This document shows positions 8,516 through 18,721 of a DNA stretch of 32,496 nt, piece by piece. The notes under the pieces were generated by a model. That model was not told the DNA's origin, did no database searches, and saw only the letters and a list, made by a program, of their open reading frames with translations. Source of the stretch: Rhodobiaceae bacterium (GTDB lineage Bacteria; Pseudomonadota; Alphaproteobacteria; Rhizobiales; TMED25); assembly GCA_018651345.1 (NCBI GenBank), contig JABIEF010000075.1, forward strand, positions 1 to 32,496. The letters run 5' to 3'. The position numbers and the translations under genes were made by a program. Numbering within the stretch: the first letter of the stretch is position 1; each line of letters begins with the position of its first letter.

Positions 8516-8845
8516 ATGGAATACTTAAAAAGTAGAAGAGAATACTTAAGAGCATCTGATAAAGGCGCAAAGTGTATAACCCCATCATTTATTATACTTG
8601 CTTACCATCATGGAGATTCTGATCAGAAGAATCCTAGGGCTGGGTTTACGGCTTCTAAAAAAATTGGTAATGCAGTGATTAGAAATAGAGCAAAAAGAAG
8701 ATTAAAAGAAGCTGTAAGAATTTCGCTAGATGAGAATTCAAGAGAATATTACGATTACGTTCTTATAGCGAGAAAATATATAAATAACTATTCTTTTAAT
8801 AGTATTTTAAAAGATTTAGAGCAATCTATAAACAAACTTCATTGA
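8516..8845 (+). CDS. rnpA: Ribonuclease P protein component
   Basis: GFTASKKIGNAVIRNRAKRRLKEAVR signature; position between rpmH and yidC. Confidence 0.95.
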   Translation: MEYLKSRREYLRASDKGAKCITPSFIILAYHHGDSDQKNPRAGFTASKKIGNAVIRNRAKRRLKEAVRISLDENSREYYDYVLIARKYINNYSFNSILKDLEQSINKLH

Positions 8846-8888
8846 AAGATTTATAATAACTTGAATTAACATCCGGACTAAATAGAAA

Positions 8889-10697
8889 ATGAATGAACAA
8901 CGTAATTTTATCTTAGCTATAGGCCTTTCAATTGCAGTGCTAGTTGTATGGCAATTCTTTATCGGAAACCCTCAATTAGAAGAAAAAGATCTTGAGGCTA
9001 GATTAGTTACCGAGGAGTCTAGTAAATTATTAGTTGAAAATTCAAGTATCTCTATCCCGTTCCCAGAGAATGTAGGAAATTCAATAAACGTACCTCCTGC
9101 TAACGTAGTTTTGGATAATACAAAAGATATTTCTACAGGTCAGAATATTCCAAGGGTTGAAATTAATTCAGATAGTTTGATAGGATCTATATCACTATTG
9201 GGTGGGAAAATTGATGACTTGAATTTAAAAAATTATAGAGTAGACCTAGACCCAGGAAGTGAACTTGTAAAAATTTTATCGCCACTTGGAACATCTAACC
9301 CTTATTATGTTCACCATGGTTGGGTTGAGGCCTCTGGCAAAAACATAACACTCCCTTCAGAGAATACGCTATGGAGCTTAGAAGAAGGAAGCGTCCTTAC
9401 GTCAACTAATCCAATAGTAATGTCTTGGGATAATGGCAATGGTTTAACTTTTAAAAGAAAGATAATGGTTGATGAAGATTTTGCATTTACCGTTGATCAA
9501 CAAGTCTATAATAATACTGATTCTACTGTTGATTTGTTTCCTTATGCCCTTATTTCTAGGCATGGTATACCAGAAGATCTTTTAAATTTCTTTATTTTGC
9601 ACGAAGGTTTTATTGGCGTGTTGGGTGAAGAGGGAGAGAAAAAAGCAGATTATGATGATATAATCGATGAAACTGAGGTTTATAACGATATTATGGGCGG
9701 TTGGTTAGGTTTTACAGATAAAAATTGGGCAACAGTTATTGCTCCAGATCCTAATATGCAATATCAAGGAAGATATACATCAAGTAATAATGGAAATATT
9801 TTTCAAACAGATTTCCTCGGTTCAAAAATTTCGATAAATAAAGGCGAAACTGCTACTTCAACTTCTTATGTTTTTTCGGGCGCCAAAAGAGTTAACATCC
9901 TTGATAAATATGAGGATACGTACAGTTTATTAAATCTTGATTTATTAGTAGACTGGGGATGGTTTTATTTTATAACCAAGCCATTGTTTTATTTATTAAG
10001 TTGGTTAAATAGCATTTTTGGTAATTATGGAGTGGCTATATTATTTGCTACTGTCATTATAAAGTTATTCTTCTTTCCTCTTGCAAATAAAGCTTACAAA
10101 TCAATGAGCGCGATGAAGAAACTTCAACCTGAAATGACGGCGATAAGAGAAAAATTCAAAGGCGATAGACCGAAGCAACAGCAAGCTCTCATGCAAATGT
10201 ATAGAGATGAAAAAATAAATCCAATGTCAGGTTGTTTGCCTATAATTATCCAGATACCTGTTTTCTTTGCTTTGTATAAGGTTTTATTTTGTACAATTGA
10301 GATGAGACACGAACCTTTTTTTGGTTGGATAGTTGATTTGTCCGTAAAAGATCCGACTTCAATATTTAATCTTTTTGGGTTAATCCCGTGGTCGCCTCCT
10401 TCATTTTTAGTAATTGGAGTTTGGCCAATTATAATGGGATTTACAATGTTTGTTCAAATGAAATTAAATCCATCCCCACCAGATCCAATACAGCAAAAGA
10501 TCTTTACCTGGATGCCAGTTGCATTTACATTTTTATTGGCACAATTCTCAGCCGGTCTCGTTGTTTATTGGGCATGGAACAATACTTTGTCAAGTTTGCA
10601 GCAATATGTAATTATGAAAAGAATGGGAGTGAAAGTAGAGCTTTGGTCGAATATTCAGAACTTATACAAGAAGAGTCAAAAAAAGAAGATCCAGTAA
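8889..10697 (+). CDS. yidC: Membrane protein insertase YidC
   Basis: 602 aa; N-terminal TM, large periplasmic domain, C-terminal 60KD_IMP region (YGVAILFATVIIKLFFFPLANKAYKSMSAMKKLQPEM; NPMSGCLPIIIQIPVFFALYKVL). Confidence 0.97.
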   Translation: MNEQRNFILAIGLSIAVLVVWQFFIGNPQLEEKDLEARLVTEESSKLLVENSSISIPFPENVGNSINVPPANVVLDNTKDISTGQNIPRVEINSDSLIGSISLLGGKIDDLNLKNYRVDLDPGSELVKILSPLGTSNPYYVHHGWVEASGKNITLPSENTLWSLEEGSVLTSTNPIVMSWDNGNGLTFKRKIMVDEDFAFTVDQQVYNNTDSTVDLFPYALISRHGIPEDLLNFFILHEGFIGVLGEEGEKKADYDDIIDETEVYNDIMGGWLGFTDKNWATVIAPDPNMQYQGRYTSSNNGNIFQTDFLGSKISINKGETATSTSYVFSGAKRVNILDKYEDTYSLLNLDLLVDWGWFYFITKPLFYLLSWLNSIFGNYGVAILFATVIIKLFFFPLANKAYKSMSAMKKLQPEMTAIREKFKGDRPKQQQALMQMYRDEKINPMSGCLPIIIQIPVFFALYKVLFCTIEMRHEPFFGWIVDLSVKDPTSIFNLFGLIPWSPPSFLVIGVWPIIMGFTMFVQMKLNPSPPDPIQQKIFTWMPVAFTFLLAQFSAGLVVYWAWNNTLSSLQQYVIMKRMGVKVELWSNIQNLYKKSQKKKIQ

Positions 10698-11332
10698 TTT
10701 CAAAGAGTGACTTTTCTCTTAATGAATTGCGTGCCGGTGAGAAACTGTTTGCCAGGTCATCAGAATTTATTTTGTCTGTTGTTGAGAATAATGGATTTCC
10801 AGATATAGCACTACCTGAAATCGCATTTGCAGGACGATCAAATGTTGGAAAATCAAGCTTAATTAATTCTTTAGTGGGCATGAAGAAATTAGCCCGTGTT
10901 TCAAATACACCGGGACGTACACAAACTATAAATTTTTTTAATCAAAATGATGCCTTGGTTCTCGTAGATTTACCTGGTTTTGGTTATGCAAAGGCAAGTA
11001 AAGACGATATAACTAGATGGAAATTGCTTACTTTTGATTATTTAAGAGGAAGAGTTAACTTAGAGTGTGTGTTTTTATTAATTGATTCAAGGCATGGCAT
11101 AAAACCAATTGATATTGAAGTAATGAATATATTAGACGAAGCAGCTGTTTCGTATCAAATTGTTCTTACTAAATTAGACAAAGTAAAAAAAGAAAGTCTT
11201 AATTCTTTGTGTAAGAATACGAATTCTATAATATCAAAACATGGTGCAGCAAGACCATTTTTTCACTTAACATCGTCAAAAGATAATATAGGATTAGATT
11301 TACTTAGATCAACTATTTTTAAGTTAATATAG
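10643..11332 (+). CDS. engB: Ribosome biogenesis GTP-binding protein YsxC/EngB
   Basis: GRSNVGKSSLIN (G1), VSNTPGRTQTINFF, DLPGFGYAKAS (G3), TKLDK (G4). The track ORF starts at 10388 deep inside yidC; a TTG at 10643 is a more plausible start. Confidence 0.92.
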   Translation: MVEYSELIQEESKKEDPVISKSDFSLNELRAGEKLFARSSEFILSVVENNGFPDIALPEIAFAGRSNVGKSSLINSLVGMKKLARVSNTPGRTQTINFFNQNDALVLVDLPGFGYAKASKDDITRWKLLTFDYLRGRVNLECVFLLIDSRHGIKPIDIEVMNILDEAAVSYQIVLTKLDKVKKESLNSLCKNTNSIISKHGAARPFFHLTSSKDNIGLDLLRSTIFKLI

Positions 11333-11360
11333 ATTATATTTTGCAGAGGTAATTTATAAA

Positions 11361-12245
11361 ATGAATAATATAACGTCGCTTACCAGAGCACAAATTATAG
11401 CAGAAGCACTTCCGTTTATGCAAAATTATAGCGGAGAATATATAGTCGTTAAATATGGTGGTCATGCTATGGGTGATAGTATACTTTCTACTTCTTTTGC
11501 ACAAAATATTGTTATGTTAAAGCAAGCAGGAATGAAGCCTATAGTTGTTCATGGTGGAGGTCCTCAGATAGGCGAGATGTTGAATAGTTTAGGTATAGAC
11601 AGCCAATTCATCAATGGACTAAGAGTTACAGACAAGAAAACTATAGAGGTGGTAGAAGAAGTTCTAGCTGGAACTATAAATAAGAAAATAGTGAGTGATA
11701 TTAATAGCTCTGGTGGTAAATCCATTGGTATTTCAGGAAAAGATGGACCATTAATTCTTGCTAGGAAGTTGAATAAGAAAGCATATAAGACAGATTCGAA
11801 TGTAGAGAAGGTTATTGACCTTGGATATGTTGGTGAACCAGAATTGATTAATCCAGAGAAATTAGTTAGGCTTTGTGACTCTGGTTTTATTCCTATTATT
11901 GCTCCAATTGGTATCGACAAGAATAATGTTACTTATAATATAAATGCAGATACAGCTGCTGGAGCAATAGCAAGCTCCTTAGGAGCTAAAAGACTTCTTA
12001 TGTTAACGGATATAAAGGGGGTTCTAGATCAGGAAGGTAATTTGATAAAGGACCTTTCAAAGAACACGGCCAATGATTTAATTAATAATGGTACGATTAA
12101 AGGAGGTATGATTCCAAAGATTGAAACATGCTTGGATGCTATTAGTTCTGGTGTAGAAAAAGCTGTTATTCTTGATGGAAGAGTTTTGAACGCAATAATA
12201 TTAGAGTTATTCACAGAGGATGGAAGTGGTACATTATTATCTTAA
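11361..12245 (+). CDS. argB: Acetylglutamate kinase
   Basis: VVKYGGHAM, VVHGGGPQIGEMLNSLGI, FINGLRVTD, LTDIKGVLD, IKGGMIPKIETCLDAI. Confidence 0.97.
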   Translation: MNNITSLTRAQIIAEALPFMQNYSGEYIVVKYGGHAMGDSILSTSFAQNIVMLKQAGMKPIVVHGGGPQIGEMLNSLGIDSQFINGLRVTDKKTIEVVEEVLAGTINKKIVSDINSSGGKSIGISGKDGPLILARKLNKKAYKTDSNVEKVIDLGYVGEPELINPEKLVRLCDSGFIPIIAPIGIDKNNVTYNINADTAAGAIASSLGAKRLLMLTDIKGVLDQEGNLIKDLSKNTANDLINNGTIKGGMIPKIETCLDAISSGVEKAVILDGRVLNAIILELFTEDGSGTLLS

Positions 12246-12310
12246 TTCTTTTTTTTTAAATTGAGATAATAATTAGATAATTAAAAACATAAATTTATAA
12301 GGTTATAAAA

Positions 12311-13132
12311 ATGAATTCAGAGCTAATAGGTATAATAAATAGTGCGTTTGAAAAGACAAATATTGAGCCTAACGAGATTGAGGCAGTTAATGATACTCTT
12401 AATCTATTAGATTGTGGTGAGATAAGAGTTTGTGAAAAAATAAATGATGAGTGGGTGGTAAACCAATGGATAAAAAAAGCAATATTATTAAGTTTCAGAA
12501 CCAATAAAAATTCTACATTGGCTGGACCTTATGCAACTTGGTTTGATAAGGTTCCAGGGAAAACAGTTGGATGGACAGAAGAAAAATACAAAGAAGCAGG
12601 TTTTAGATACGTACCAAATGGAGTTGTTAGAAAATCAGCATATATTGGTAAAAATGTGGTTCTAATGCCAAGCTTTGTAAATATCGGAGCATATGTTGAT
12701 GAAGGTACGATGATTGATACTTGGGCAACTGTTGGTTCTTGCGCTCAAATAGGAAAAAACTGTCATATCTCTGGTGGTGCAGGAATTGGCGGTGTTCTTG
12801 AACCCCTTCAAGCAAACCCTGTTATAATAGAGGATAATTGTTTTATTGGGGCGAGATCGGAAGTTGCTGAGGGAGTAATAGTTGGTCAAGGTAGCGTCTT
12901 ATCAATGGGTGTATACATTGGATCTTCTACAAAAATAGTAGACAGACAAACCGGAAAGGTAATGTATGGGAAGGTTCCCCCTTATTCTGTAGTTGTTCCA
13001 GGAAATTTAGAAACAACTTCTGTTGGTGAAATTCAGAATAATAAGTTATCTTTATATTGTGCTGTAATTGTTAAAACAGTTGATCAGAAGACTAGAGAAA
13101 AAACATCGACTAACGATTTATTAAGATTATAA
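12311..13132 (+). CDS. dapD: 2,3,4,5-tetrahydropyridine-2,6-dicarboxylate N-succinyltransferase
   Basis: Left-handed beta-helix hexapeptide repeats; [69 protein letters not shown]. Confidence 0.97.
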   Translation: MNSELIGIINSAFEKTNIEPNEIEAVNDTLNLLDCGEIRVCEKINDEWVVNQWIKKAILLSFRTNKNSTLAGPYATWFDKVPGKTVGWTEEKYKEAGFRYVPNGVVRKSAYIGKNVVLMPSFVNIGAYVDEGTMIDTWATVGSCAQIGKNCHISGGAGIGGVLEPLQANPVIIEDNCFIGARSEVAEGVIVGQGSVLSMGVYIGSSTKIVDRQTGKVMYGKVPPYSVVVPGNLETTSVGEIQNNKLSLYCAVIVKTVDQKTREKTSTNDLLRL

Positions 13133-13163
13133 TTATTTCTAATAATAAAAAATATGAAATGAA

Positions 13164-14333
13164 GTGTATAAATTGAGTTTAGAAAACACATTAAAATCTT
13201 TTATTCAATGCGAAAGTATCACACCAAATGCTAAACAAGCACTTGATTTTGTTGAAGAAATTTTATGTGAAAGTGATTTTTATATAAAAAGATTAACTTT
13301 TAACTCTAAAAACACCTACCCAGTTGATAATCTTTATGCTTCGTTTGGTAAAGGTTCGCCCCATTTATGCTTTGCTGGTCATGTTGATGTTGTGCCATAT
13401 GGTGATATAAGCCAATGGTCATATTTACCGTTTGGAGGTGAAACAAAGAATGGAAGAATTTATGGTCGTGGGGCTGAGGATATGAAGGGTTCGATTATAG
13501 CTTGGATTTTTGCTATGCTTGAACATATTAAAGATAAAAAAAATTTTAAGGGCACTATTAGCATACTTCTTACAGGAGATGAGGAGGGGTTGGCAATTAA
13601 TGGAACCTCTAAAGTTTTAGAATGGTTGAAAAATAATAATATAAATATTGATTCTTGTATTGTTGGAGAGCCAACGAATGTTAAGGCGTTAGGGGATACA
13701 ATAAAAGTTGGTCGCAGGGGTAGCTTGTCATGTGAACTTAAAGTAAATGGTGAACAAGGCCATGTTGCATATCCTGATAAGGCCAGCAATCCAATTCCTG
13801 TTTTAATAAAATTATTAGATAAATTAATAAATACTCCTATAGATAGTGGTAATGATAATTTTATCGCAAGCAATTTAGAGGTTACATCAATAGATATTGG
13901 CAATGAAGCTATGAATATAATTCCTTCCGAAGCTCGAGCAGTATTTAATATCAGATATAATAATTTATGGGATGAGGCATCCTTATTTTCATGGTTAAAT
14001 GAAAAATTGAAGGATGTTAGCTTAGATTCTTTTAAAGATATAAATTGGAATTTAATAATAAAATCTTCTGCTAACTCATTTTTAACGAAAGAGGGTAAGT
14101 TCTCATCATTAATATTGGACTCAATATTTAAAATTACTGGCTTGAAAGCGAATATATCAACTGATGGAGGTACTTCAGACGCCAGATTTATATCACAATA
14201 CTGTTCGGTTGTAGAATTTGGTCTTGTTGGAAGGACTATGCATCAGGTAGATGAGAATATTTCTCTTGATGAATTAAAGCAACTACAGTCTATTTATCAA
14301 CATAGCATTGCTAATTATTTTGAAAATTTTTAG
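13164..14333 (+). CDS. dapE: Succinyl-diaminopimelate desuccinylase
   Basis: M20 peptidase motifs CFAGHVDVVP, GRGAEDMKGSI, LTGDEEG, STDGGTSDARFI; directly downstream of dapD. Start may be GTG 13164 or TTG 13173. Confidence 0.95.
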   Translation: MYKLSLENTLKSFIQCESITPNAKQALDFVEEILCESDFYIKRLTFNSKNTYPVDNLYASFGKGSPHLCFAGHVDVVPYGDISQWSYLPFGGETKNGRIYGRGAEDMKGSIIAWIFAMLEHIKDKKNFKGTISILLTGDEEGLAINGTSKVLEWLKNNNINIDSCIVGEPTNVKALGDTIKVGRRGSLSCELKVNGEQGHVAYPDKASNPIPVLIKLLDKLINTPIDSGNDNFIASNLEVTSIDIGNEAMNIIPSEARAVFNIRYNNLWDEASLFSWLNEKLKDVSLDSFKDINWNLIIKSSANSFLTKEGKFSSLILDSIFKITGLKANISTDGGTSDARFISQYCSVVEFGLVGRTMHQVDENISLDELKQLQSIYQHSIANYFENF

Positions 14334-14346
14334 CTTTAAATTGCTG

Positions 14347-15096
14347 TTACTCAGATTCTTTTGGATAATCTATTTTATCAAGATATAGTCCATGAGCCCC
14401 AGCAACTGGTCCACATTGTGATCTATCTTGAGACTTAAGAATTTCACTAATCTTATCTATAGGCCAATCATTTTCTCCAATTTTCAATAAAGTGCCAACC
14501 ATGGAACGAACCTGTCTATGAAGAAAAGATTTTGCGTTAAAGTGAATATTAATCTCATCCTCTTTTATTTCTATAGACGCATTATCTAGGGTTTTAATTG
14601 GTGATTTTGATTGGCAATGCGCTGATCTGAAAGCTGTGAAGTCATGTTTACCAATAAATAATTTTGCAGCCTTCTGCATATTCTCAGTATTTAATTTTCT
14701 TGGTACGTGTAACGCTCGATTTTTTTTAAGAGAAAGATGGCCATTCCTATTTATTATTTTATAAATATAATATCTTTTGATTGCTGAAAATCTAGCATCG
14801 AAATCACCATCAGTTTTTTCGACTTTAATGATTGTTATTGGATTGGGGCGGAGGTGATAATTTATTGCGTTTAATATCGTGTGCTCATTCCATTTGTCAT
14901 CTAAATCTATATGTGCAACTTGTGCATTTGCATGAACACCAGAATCTGTTCTACCCGCTCCATTAACGCTAACATAAGCATTTGTAAATTTTTGTATTGC
15001 ATCTGATATGCACCCTTGTACTGTAGCTAAATTATCCTGTATTTGCCAACCATGGAATGGCGTTCCATCATATTCTATTGTTAATTTGTATCTCAT
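14347..15096 (-). CDS. truA: tRNA pseudouridine(38-40) synthase TruA
   Basis: MRYKLTIEYDGTPFHGWQ, GAGRTDSGVHA catalytic motif, FLHRQVRSMVGTL. Confidence 0.97.
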   Translation of the reverse strand: MRYKLTIEYDGTPFHGWQIQDNLATVQGCISDAIQKFTNAYVSVNGAGRTDSGVHANAQVAHIDLDDKWNEHTILNAINYHLRPNPITIIKVEKTDGDFDARFSAIKRYYIYKIINRNGHLSLKKNRALHVPRKLNTENMQKAAKLFIGKHDFTAFRSAHCQSKSPIKTLDNASIEIKEDEINIHFNAKSFLHRQVRSMVGTLLKIGENDWPIDKISEILKSQDRSQCGPVAGAHGLYLDKIDYPKESE

Positions 15097-16034
15097 ATAA
15101 ATTCACTAATATTCATACCCTTAGAAATATTGATACCTCTTAGAAAGGATATGTTATCCATTGGATTTTTCCCAGGTCTCTGAAGTCTTGTGAGTTTGAC
15201 GGCACCTTTTTTACAGGCAATTGTTAGCTCATTATCTAAGACTACTCCAGGTTTACCATTTTTATTCATAACTTCAGACGAAAGAACTTTTATTCTAATA
15301 GTTTCTTTTTCAGTTTTATATTCAAACCATGCTGATGGGTTTGGACTTAGGCCCCTTATGTGATTATGGACTTCATTGGCATTTTTATTAAATGAGATTC
15401 GCGTCTCACTCTTTTCAATTTTTTTTGCATAGCTAATACCGATTTTATTCTGAGGTTTAAAACTAGCAGTCCCATTAGAAATTAAATTAAGAGCTTTGAT
15501 AATTAAATTTGCACCAACGTCTGATAAGTCATTGCTTAACTCACCATATGTAATATTTTCAGGAATATTAATTATTTCAGATAAACATATATCTCCAGTA
15601 TCCAAGCCTTCATCAACTCTAATGATATTTACTGCAGTTGATTTGTCTCCATTTATTAATGTCCTTTGGATAGGAGATGCACCTCTCCATCTCGGTAATA
15701 TTGAAGGGTGAATATTTAAGAAACCATATTTTGTTGCTTTTAATATTTCGTTTGGTATTAATTGCCCAAAAGAAACAACAATTCCAATATCTGCATTTAA
15801 ACCTTTTAAATAATTGATTTCATCTTCATTTATAATTTTTTCAGGAGATCTTAAAATTAATTTTTTTTGTTCCGCAGTATTTTGTATAGGAGATGGATTC
15901 CTCTTCAAGCCGCGGCCCGATAATCTTGGTGGTTGGGTGTAAACAACTGATATATTGTGCCCAGCACTATGTATTTTGCATAGAGCCGGTACTGCAAAAT
16001 CAGATGTCCCCATAAATATAATCTTTAATTTCAT
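15093..16034 (-). CDS. fmt: Methionyl-tRNA formyltransferase
   Basis: IIFMGTSDFAVPAL, NIHPSILPRWRGASPIQRTLINGD, DTGDI; 4-bp overlaps with truA and def. Confidence 0.97.
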   Translation of the reverse strand: MKLKIIFMGTSDFAVPALCKIHSAGHNISVVYTQPPRLSGRGLKRNPSPIQNTAEQKKLILRSPEKIINEDEINYLKGLNADIGIVVSFGQLIPNEILKATKYGFLNIHPSILPRWRGASPIQRTLINGDKSTAVNIIRVDEGLDTGDICLSEIINIPENITYGELSNDLSDVGANLIIKALNLISNGTASFKPQNKIGISYAKKIEKSETRISFNKNANEVHNHIRGLSPNPSAWFEYKTEKETIRIKVLSSEVMNKNGKPGVVLDNELTIACKKGAVKLTRLQRPGKNPMDNISFLRGINISKGMNISEFI

Positions 16035-16549
16035 TTAGATAATTTCTGTTTAGATAATTTAATAAATTTACGAATAATTTTTTCACGTTTCAGTCTTGAT
16101 ATATGGTCTATAAAGAGTTTGCCATTAAGATGATCTATCTCATGCTGAACACATGTTGCCATTAGATCATCGCATTCCAGTATTTGTTTTTTACCGTTTA
16201 TATCAATATATTCTACAATACAAGTTGAAAATCTTTCAACTTCTTCAGAAAAATCAGGAATAGATAAGCAACCTTCTTCATATATACTTTTCTCATTAGA
16301 TTTTGATATAATTTCTGGATTTATTAATTTTATAAGTTCTTTTTTATCTTCTTCTCTAGAACAATCCATGACTACAAGTCTTTTTTTGATTCCCACTTGA
16401 ACTGCAGCAAGTCCTATGCCTGGCGCAGCGTACATTGTTTCTGCCATATTATTTAATATTGCTTTTATCTCTTCATCGATATTTTTTATCGGTTCAGATT
16501 TTTCGCGTAATATTTTATTAGGTAGAGTTAAAATATCATAGATTGTCAT
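16031..16549 (-). CDS. def: Peptide deformylase
   Basis: GIGLAAVQVG, EGCLSIP, QHEIDHLNGKLFID. Confidence 0.97.
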   Translation of the reverse strand: MTIYDILTLPNKILREKSEPIKNIDEEIKAILNNMAETMYAAPGIGLAAVQVGIKKRLVVMDCSREEDKKELIKLINPEIISKSNEKSIYEEGCLSIPDFSEEVERFSTCIVEYIDINGKKQILECDDLMATCVQHEIDHLNGKLFIDHISRLKREKIIRKFIKLSKQKLSK

Positions 16550-16651
16550 AATTTTTATTCAATTTAATAATTTAAGTTTGTATTTAATTATATTAGAATG
16601 AAATATCTATGTATAGTGGTAATAAATAAAATATAATAGGCGTAGGAATCG

Positions 16652-17749
16652 ATGCTAAATGATCAATTAGTAATAACAAATTTGTTGATTATACTTGTTA
16701 TAATTATCGTTATTGCAGGAGTATTTTATTTAAATATCTTTAAAAAAAATAAAGATAATGACATTAAGGGTCAAATATTATTGATAACAAATCTACATAA
16801 CGAACTGACTGGTAGATTAATGGCGCTTGCAGATACTTCCTCGGGTAATCATGAAAATTTAAAAAATTCATTTGATCAAAGAATAGATCAGATGATGACA
16901 AAGCTATCACAGAACTTATCTGAAAACTCAAGTAAGACAGGAGAGAATCTAACTAAATTAAACGAAAGACTTGCTGTTATTGATAACGCACAAAAGAATA
17001 TAACAGAATTATCATCCAAGGTAGTTAGCTTACAAGATATCTTAAGCAATAAACAGGAGCGCGGTGCGTATGGGCAAGGTAGAATGGAAGCTATTATAGT
17101 AGATAGTTTACCGATTAAATCTTATTCATTTCAGTTTACATTAACTAACGGAAAAAGGCCTGATTGTATTATCAGAATGCCAGATTCAAATGAAGTTCTT
17201 GTAATTGATTCTAAATTTCCACTTGAATCTTTTACCGCACTAAGATCTGCAAATAATAGTTTAGATATAAAAACTGCCGAATCAAGAATCCGAATTGACA
17301 TCAATAAACATCTAACGGATATTTCTGAGAAATATGCCATTCCAGGAGAAGTTAGAGATCCTTTAATGATGTTTGTTCCTGCGGAATCTATATATGCAGA
17401 CTTATACGAACAATTTAGTGATCTTATTCAAAAGGCTTATAAATTAAAAATTATTATAGTATCCCCCAATATGCTGATGCTAACCGTTCAAACTATGCAA
17501 TCTCTAATAAGGGACAACCAAATGCAAGACCAAGCGAATGTCATAAGGTCTGAAGTAAGTAAAATGATTTCAGATGTTGAAAGATTATCAATAAGGGTTT
17601 CTGGTTTACAAAAGCATTTTAATTTAGCAAACCAAGATTTAGAAAAAATTGCTATATCTTCAGATAAGATAACAAGTAGTGGCCGTAAGCTAGAATCTTT
17701 GGAGTTTGATGAAGAGAAAAAAACTAAGAGCATAGAATCAACACTATGA
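16652..17749 (+). CDS. rmuC: DNA recombination protein RmuC
   Basis: N-terminal TM plus coiled coil; RGAYGQGRMEAI, PDCIIRMPDSNEVLVIDSKFPLESF, MFVPAESIYADLYE typical of RmuC. Confidence 0.92.
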   Translation: MLNDQLVITNLLIILVIIIVIAGVFYLNIFKKNKDNDIKGQILLITNLHNELTGRLMALADTSSGNHENLKNSFDQRIDQMMTKLSQNLSENSSKTGENLTKLNERLAVIDNAQKNITELSSKVVSLQDILSNKQERGAYGQGRMEAIIVDSLPIKSYSFQFTLTNGKRPDCIIRMPDSNEVLVIDSKFPLESFTALRSANNSLDIKTAESRIRIDINKHLTDISEKYAIPGEVRDPLMMFVPAESIYADLYEQFSDLIQKAYKLKIIIVSPNMLMLTVQTMQSLIRDNQMQDQANVIRSEVSKMISDVERLSIRVSGLQKHFNLANQDLEKIAISSDKITSSGRKLESLEFDEEKKTKSIESTL

Positions 17750-17752
17750 TTA

Positions 17753-18358
17753 TTAATCAGTTACACTTCTTGCTGCAATTGCCTGGCTTAATGTTCCGTC
17801 GTCTAAATAATCTAGTTCTCCTCCAACAGGAACGCCATGTGCGACTTTAGTAATTTTAATGTTTCTATTGCTTATAAGTTCGGAGACAACATGTATAGTG
17901 GCTTGTCCATCAATAGTTGCATTTAGGGCTAATATAACTTCTTTAATATCAGGATTATTAACCCTATCAATCAATTTTTTAATGTTTAATTCTTCAAGCC
18001 CAATTCCGTCCAGTGCATTTAATACACCACCTAAAACATGGTAGTGGCAATTTATTGCATTAGCTCTTTCAAGTGCCCATAAATCTGATACTTCTTCAAC
18101 AACACAAATAATTGTAGAATTACGCTTTATATCCTGACATATACTACAAGGATTAACAACATCTACATTATTACAAATATCACAAATTTCTATTTTTTCA
18201 GATATTTCTATAAAAGATTTTTTAAGAGGATCAAGCAATTGGTTGCGTTTTTTTATTATTGTTAAAGCGGCTCTTCTTGCAGATCGCGGACCTAATCCTG
18301 GTAATTTAGACAGAAGTTTAATAAAAGTTTCTATTTCAGGGCCTACTGATGATTTCAT
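17753..18358 (-). CDS. recR: Recombination mediator RecR
   Basis: [14 protein letters not shown] HhH, C-x2-C...C-x2-C zinc finger, Toprim (ICVVEEVSD), [21 protein letters not shown]-like C-terminus. Confidence 0.96.
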   Translation of the reverse strand: [201 protein letters not shown]

Positions 18359-18362
18359 TATT

Positions 18363-18686
18363 CTATAGTCCTAGGTTAAAACCTGGAGGAATAGGAAGGT
18401 CTCCAGCCACTTCTTTCATTTTTTTTGCAACCTCGATATTGGCTTTAGATTTTGCATCACTGTAAGCTGCAATGATTAGATCTTCTATAATCTCTTTTTC
18501 GCTTGCAATTAGTATGGAGGGGTCGATATCTATATTTTTTATGTCCCCGCTACCGTTTATTTTAATAGTTACTAATCCACCACCCGAAGCACCTTCAGCC
18601 TCTATTAAAGATAGATTATCTTGCATAGATTTCATTTTTTCTTGAAGCTTTTCAGCCTGCTTCATTATCCCAAATATATTAGACAT
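18363..18686 (-). CDS. YbaB/EbfC family nucleoid-associated protein
   Basis: 107 aa, MKQAEKLQEKMKSMQ..., GGGLVTIKINGSGDIKNIDID; located between dnaX and recR. Confidence 0.94.
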   Translation of the reverse strand: MSNIFGIMKQAEKLQEKMKSMQDNLSLIEAEGASGGGLVTIKINGSGDIKNIDIDPSILIASEKEIIEDLIIAAYSDAKSKANIEVAKKMKEVAGDLPIPPGFNLGL

Positions 18687-18721
18687 ATAAACCTTTCCTT
18701 CTTTAGTATTAATCTCTTATA

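Noticed and set aside
10612-10881. Minus-strand ORF 10612..10881 and other minus ORFs over engB, argB, dapD and dapE
   Set aside because: Antisense to well-supported genes with conserved motifs; no independent evidence of coding.
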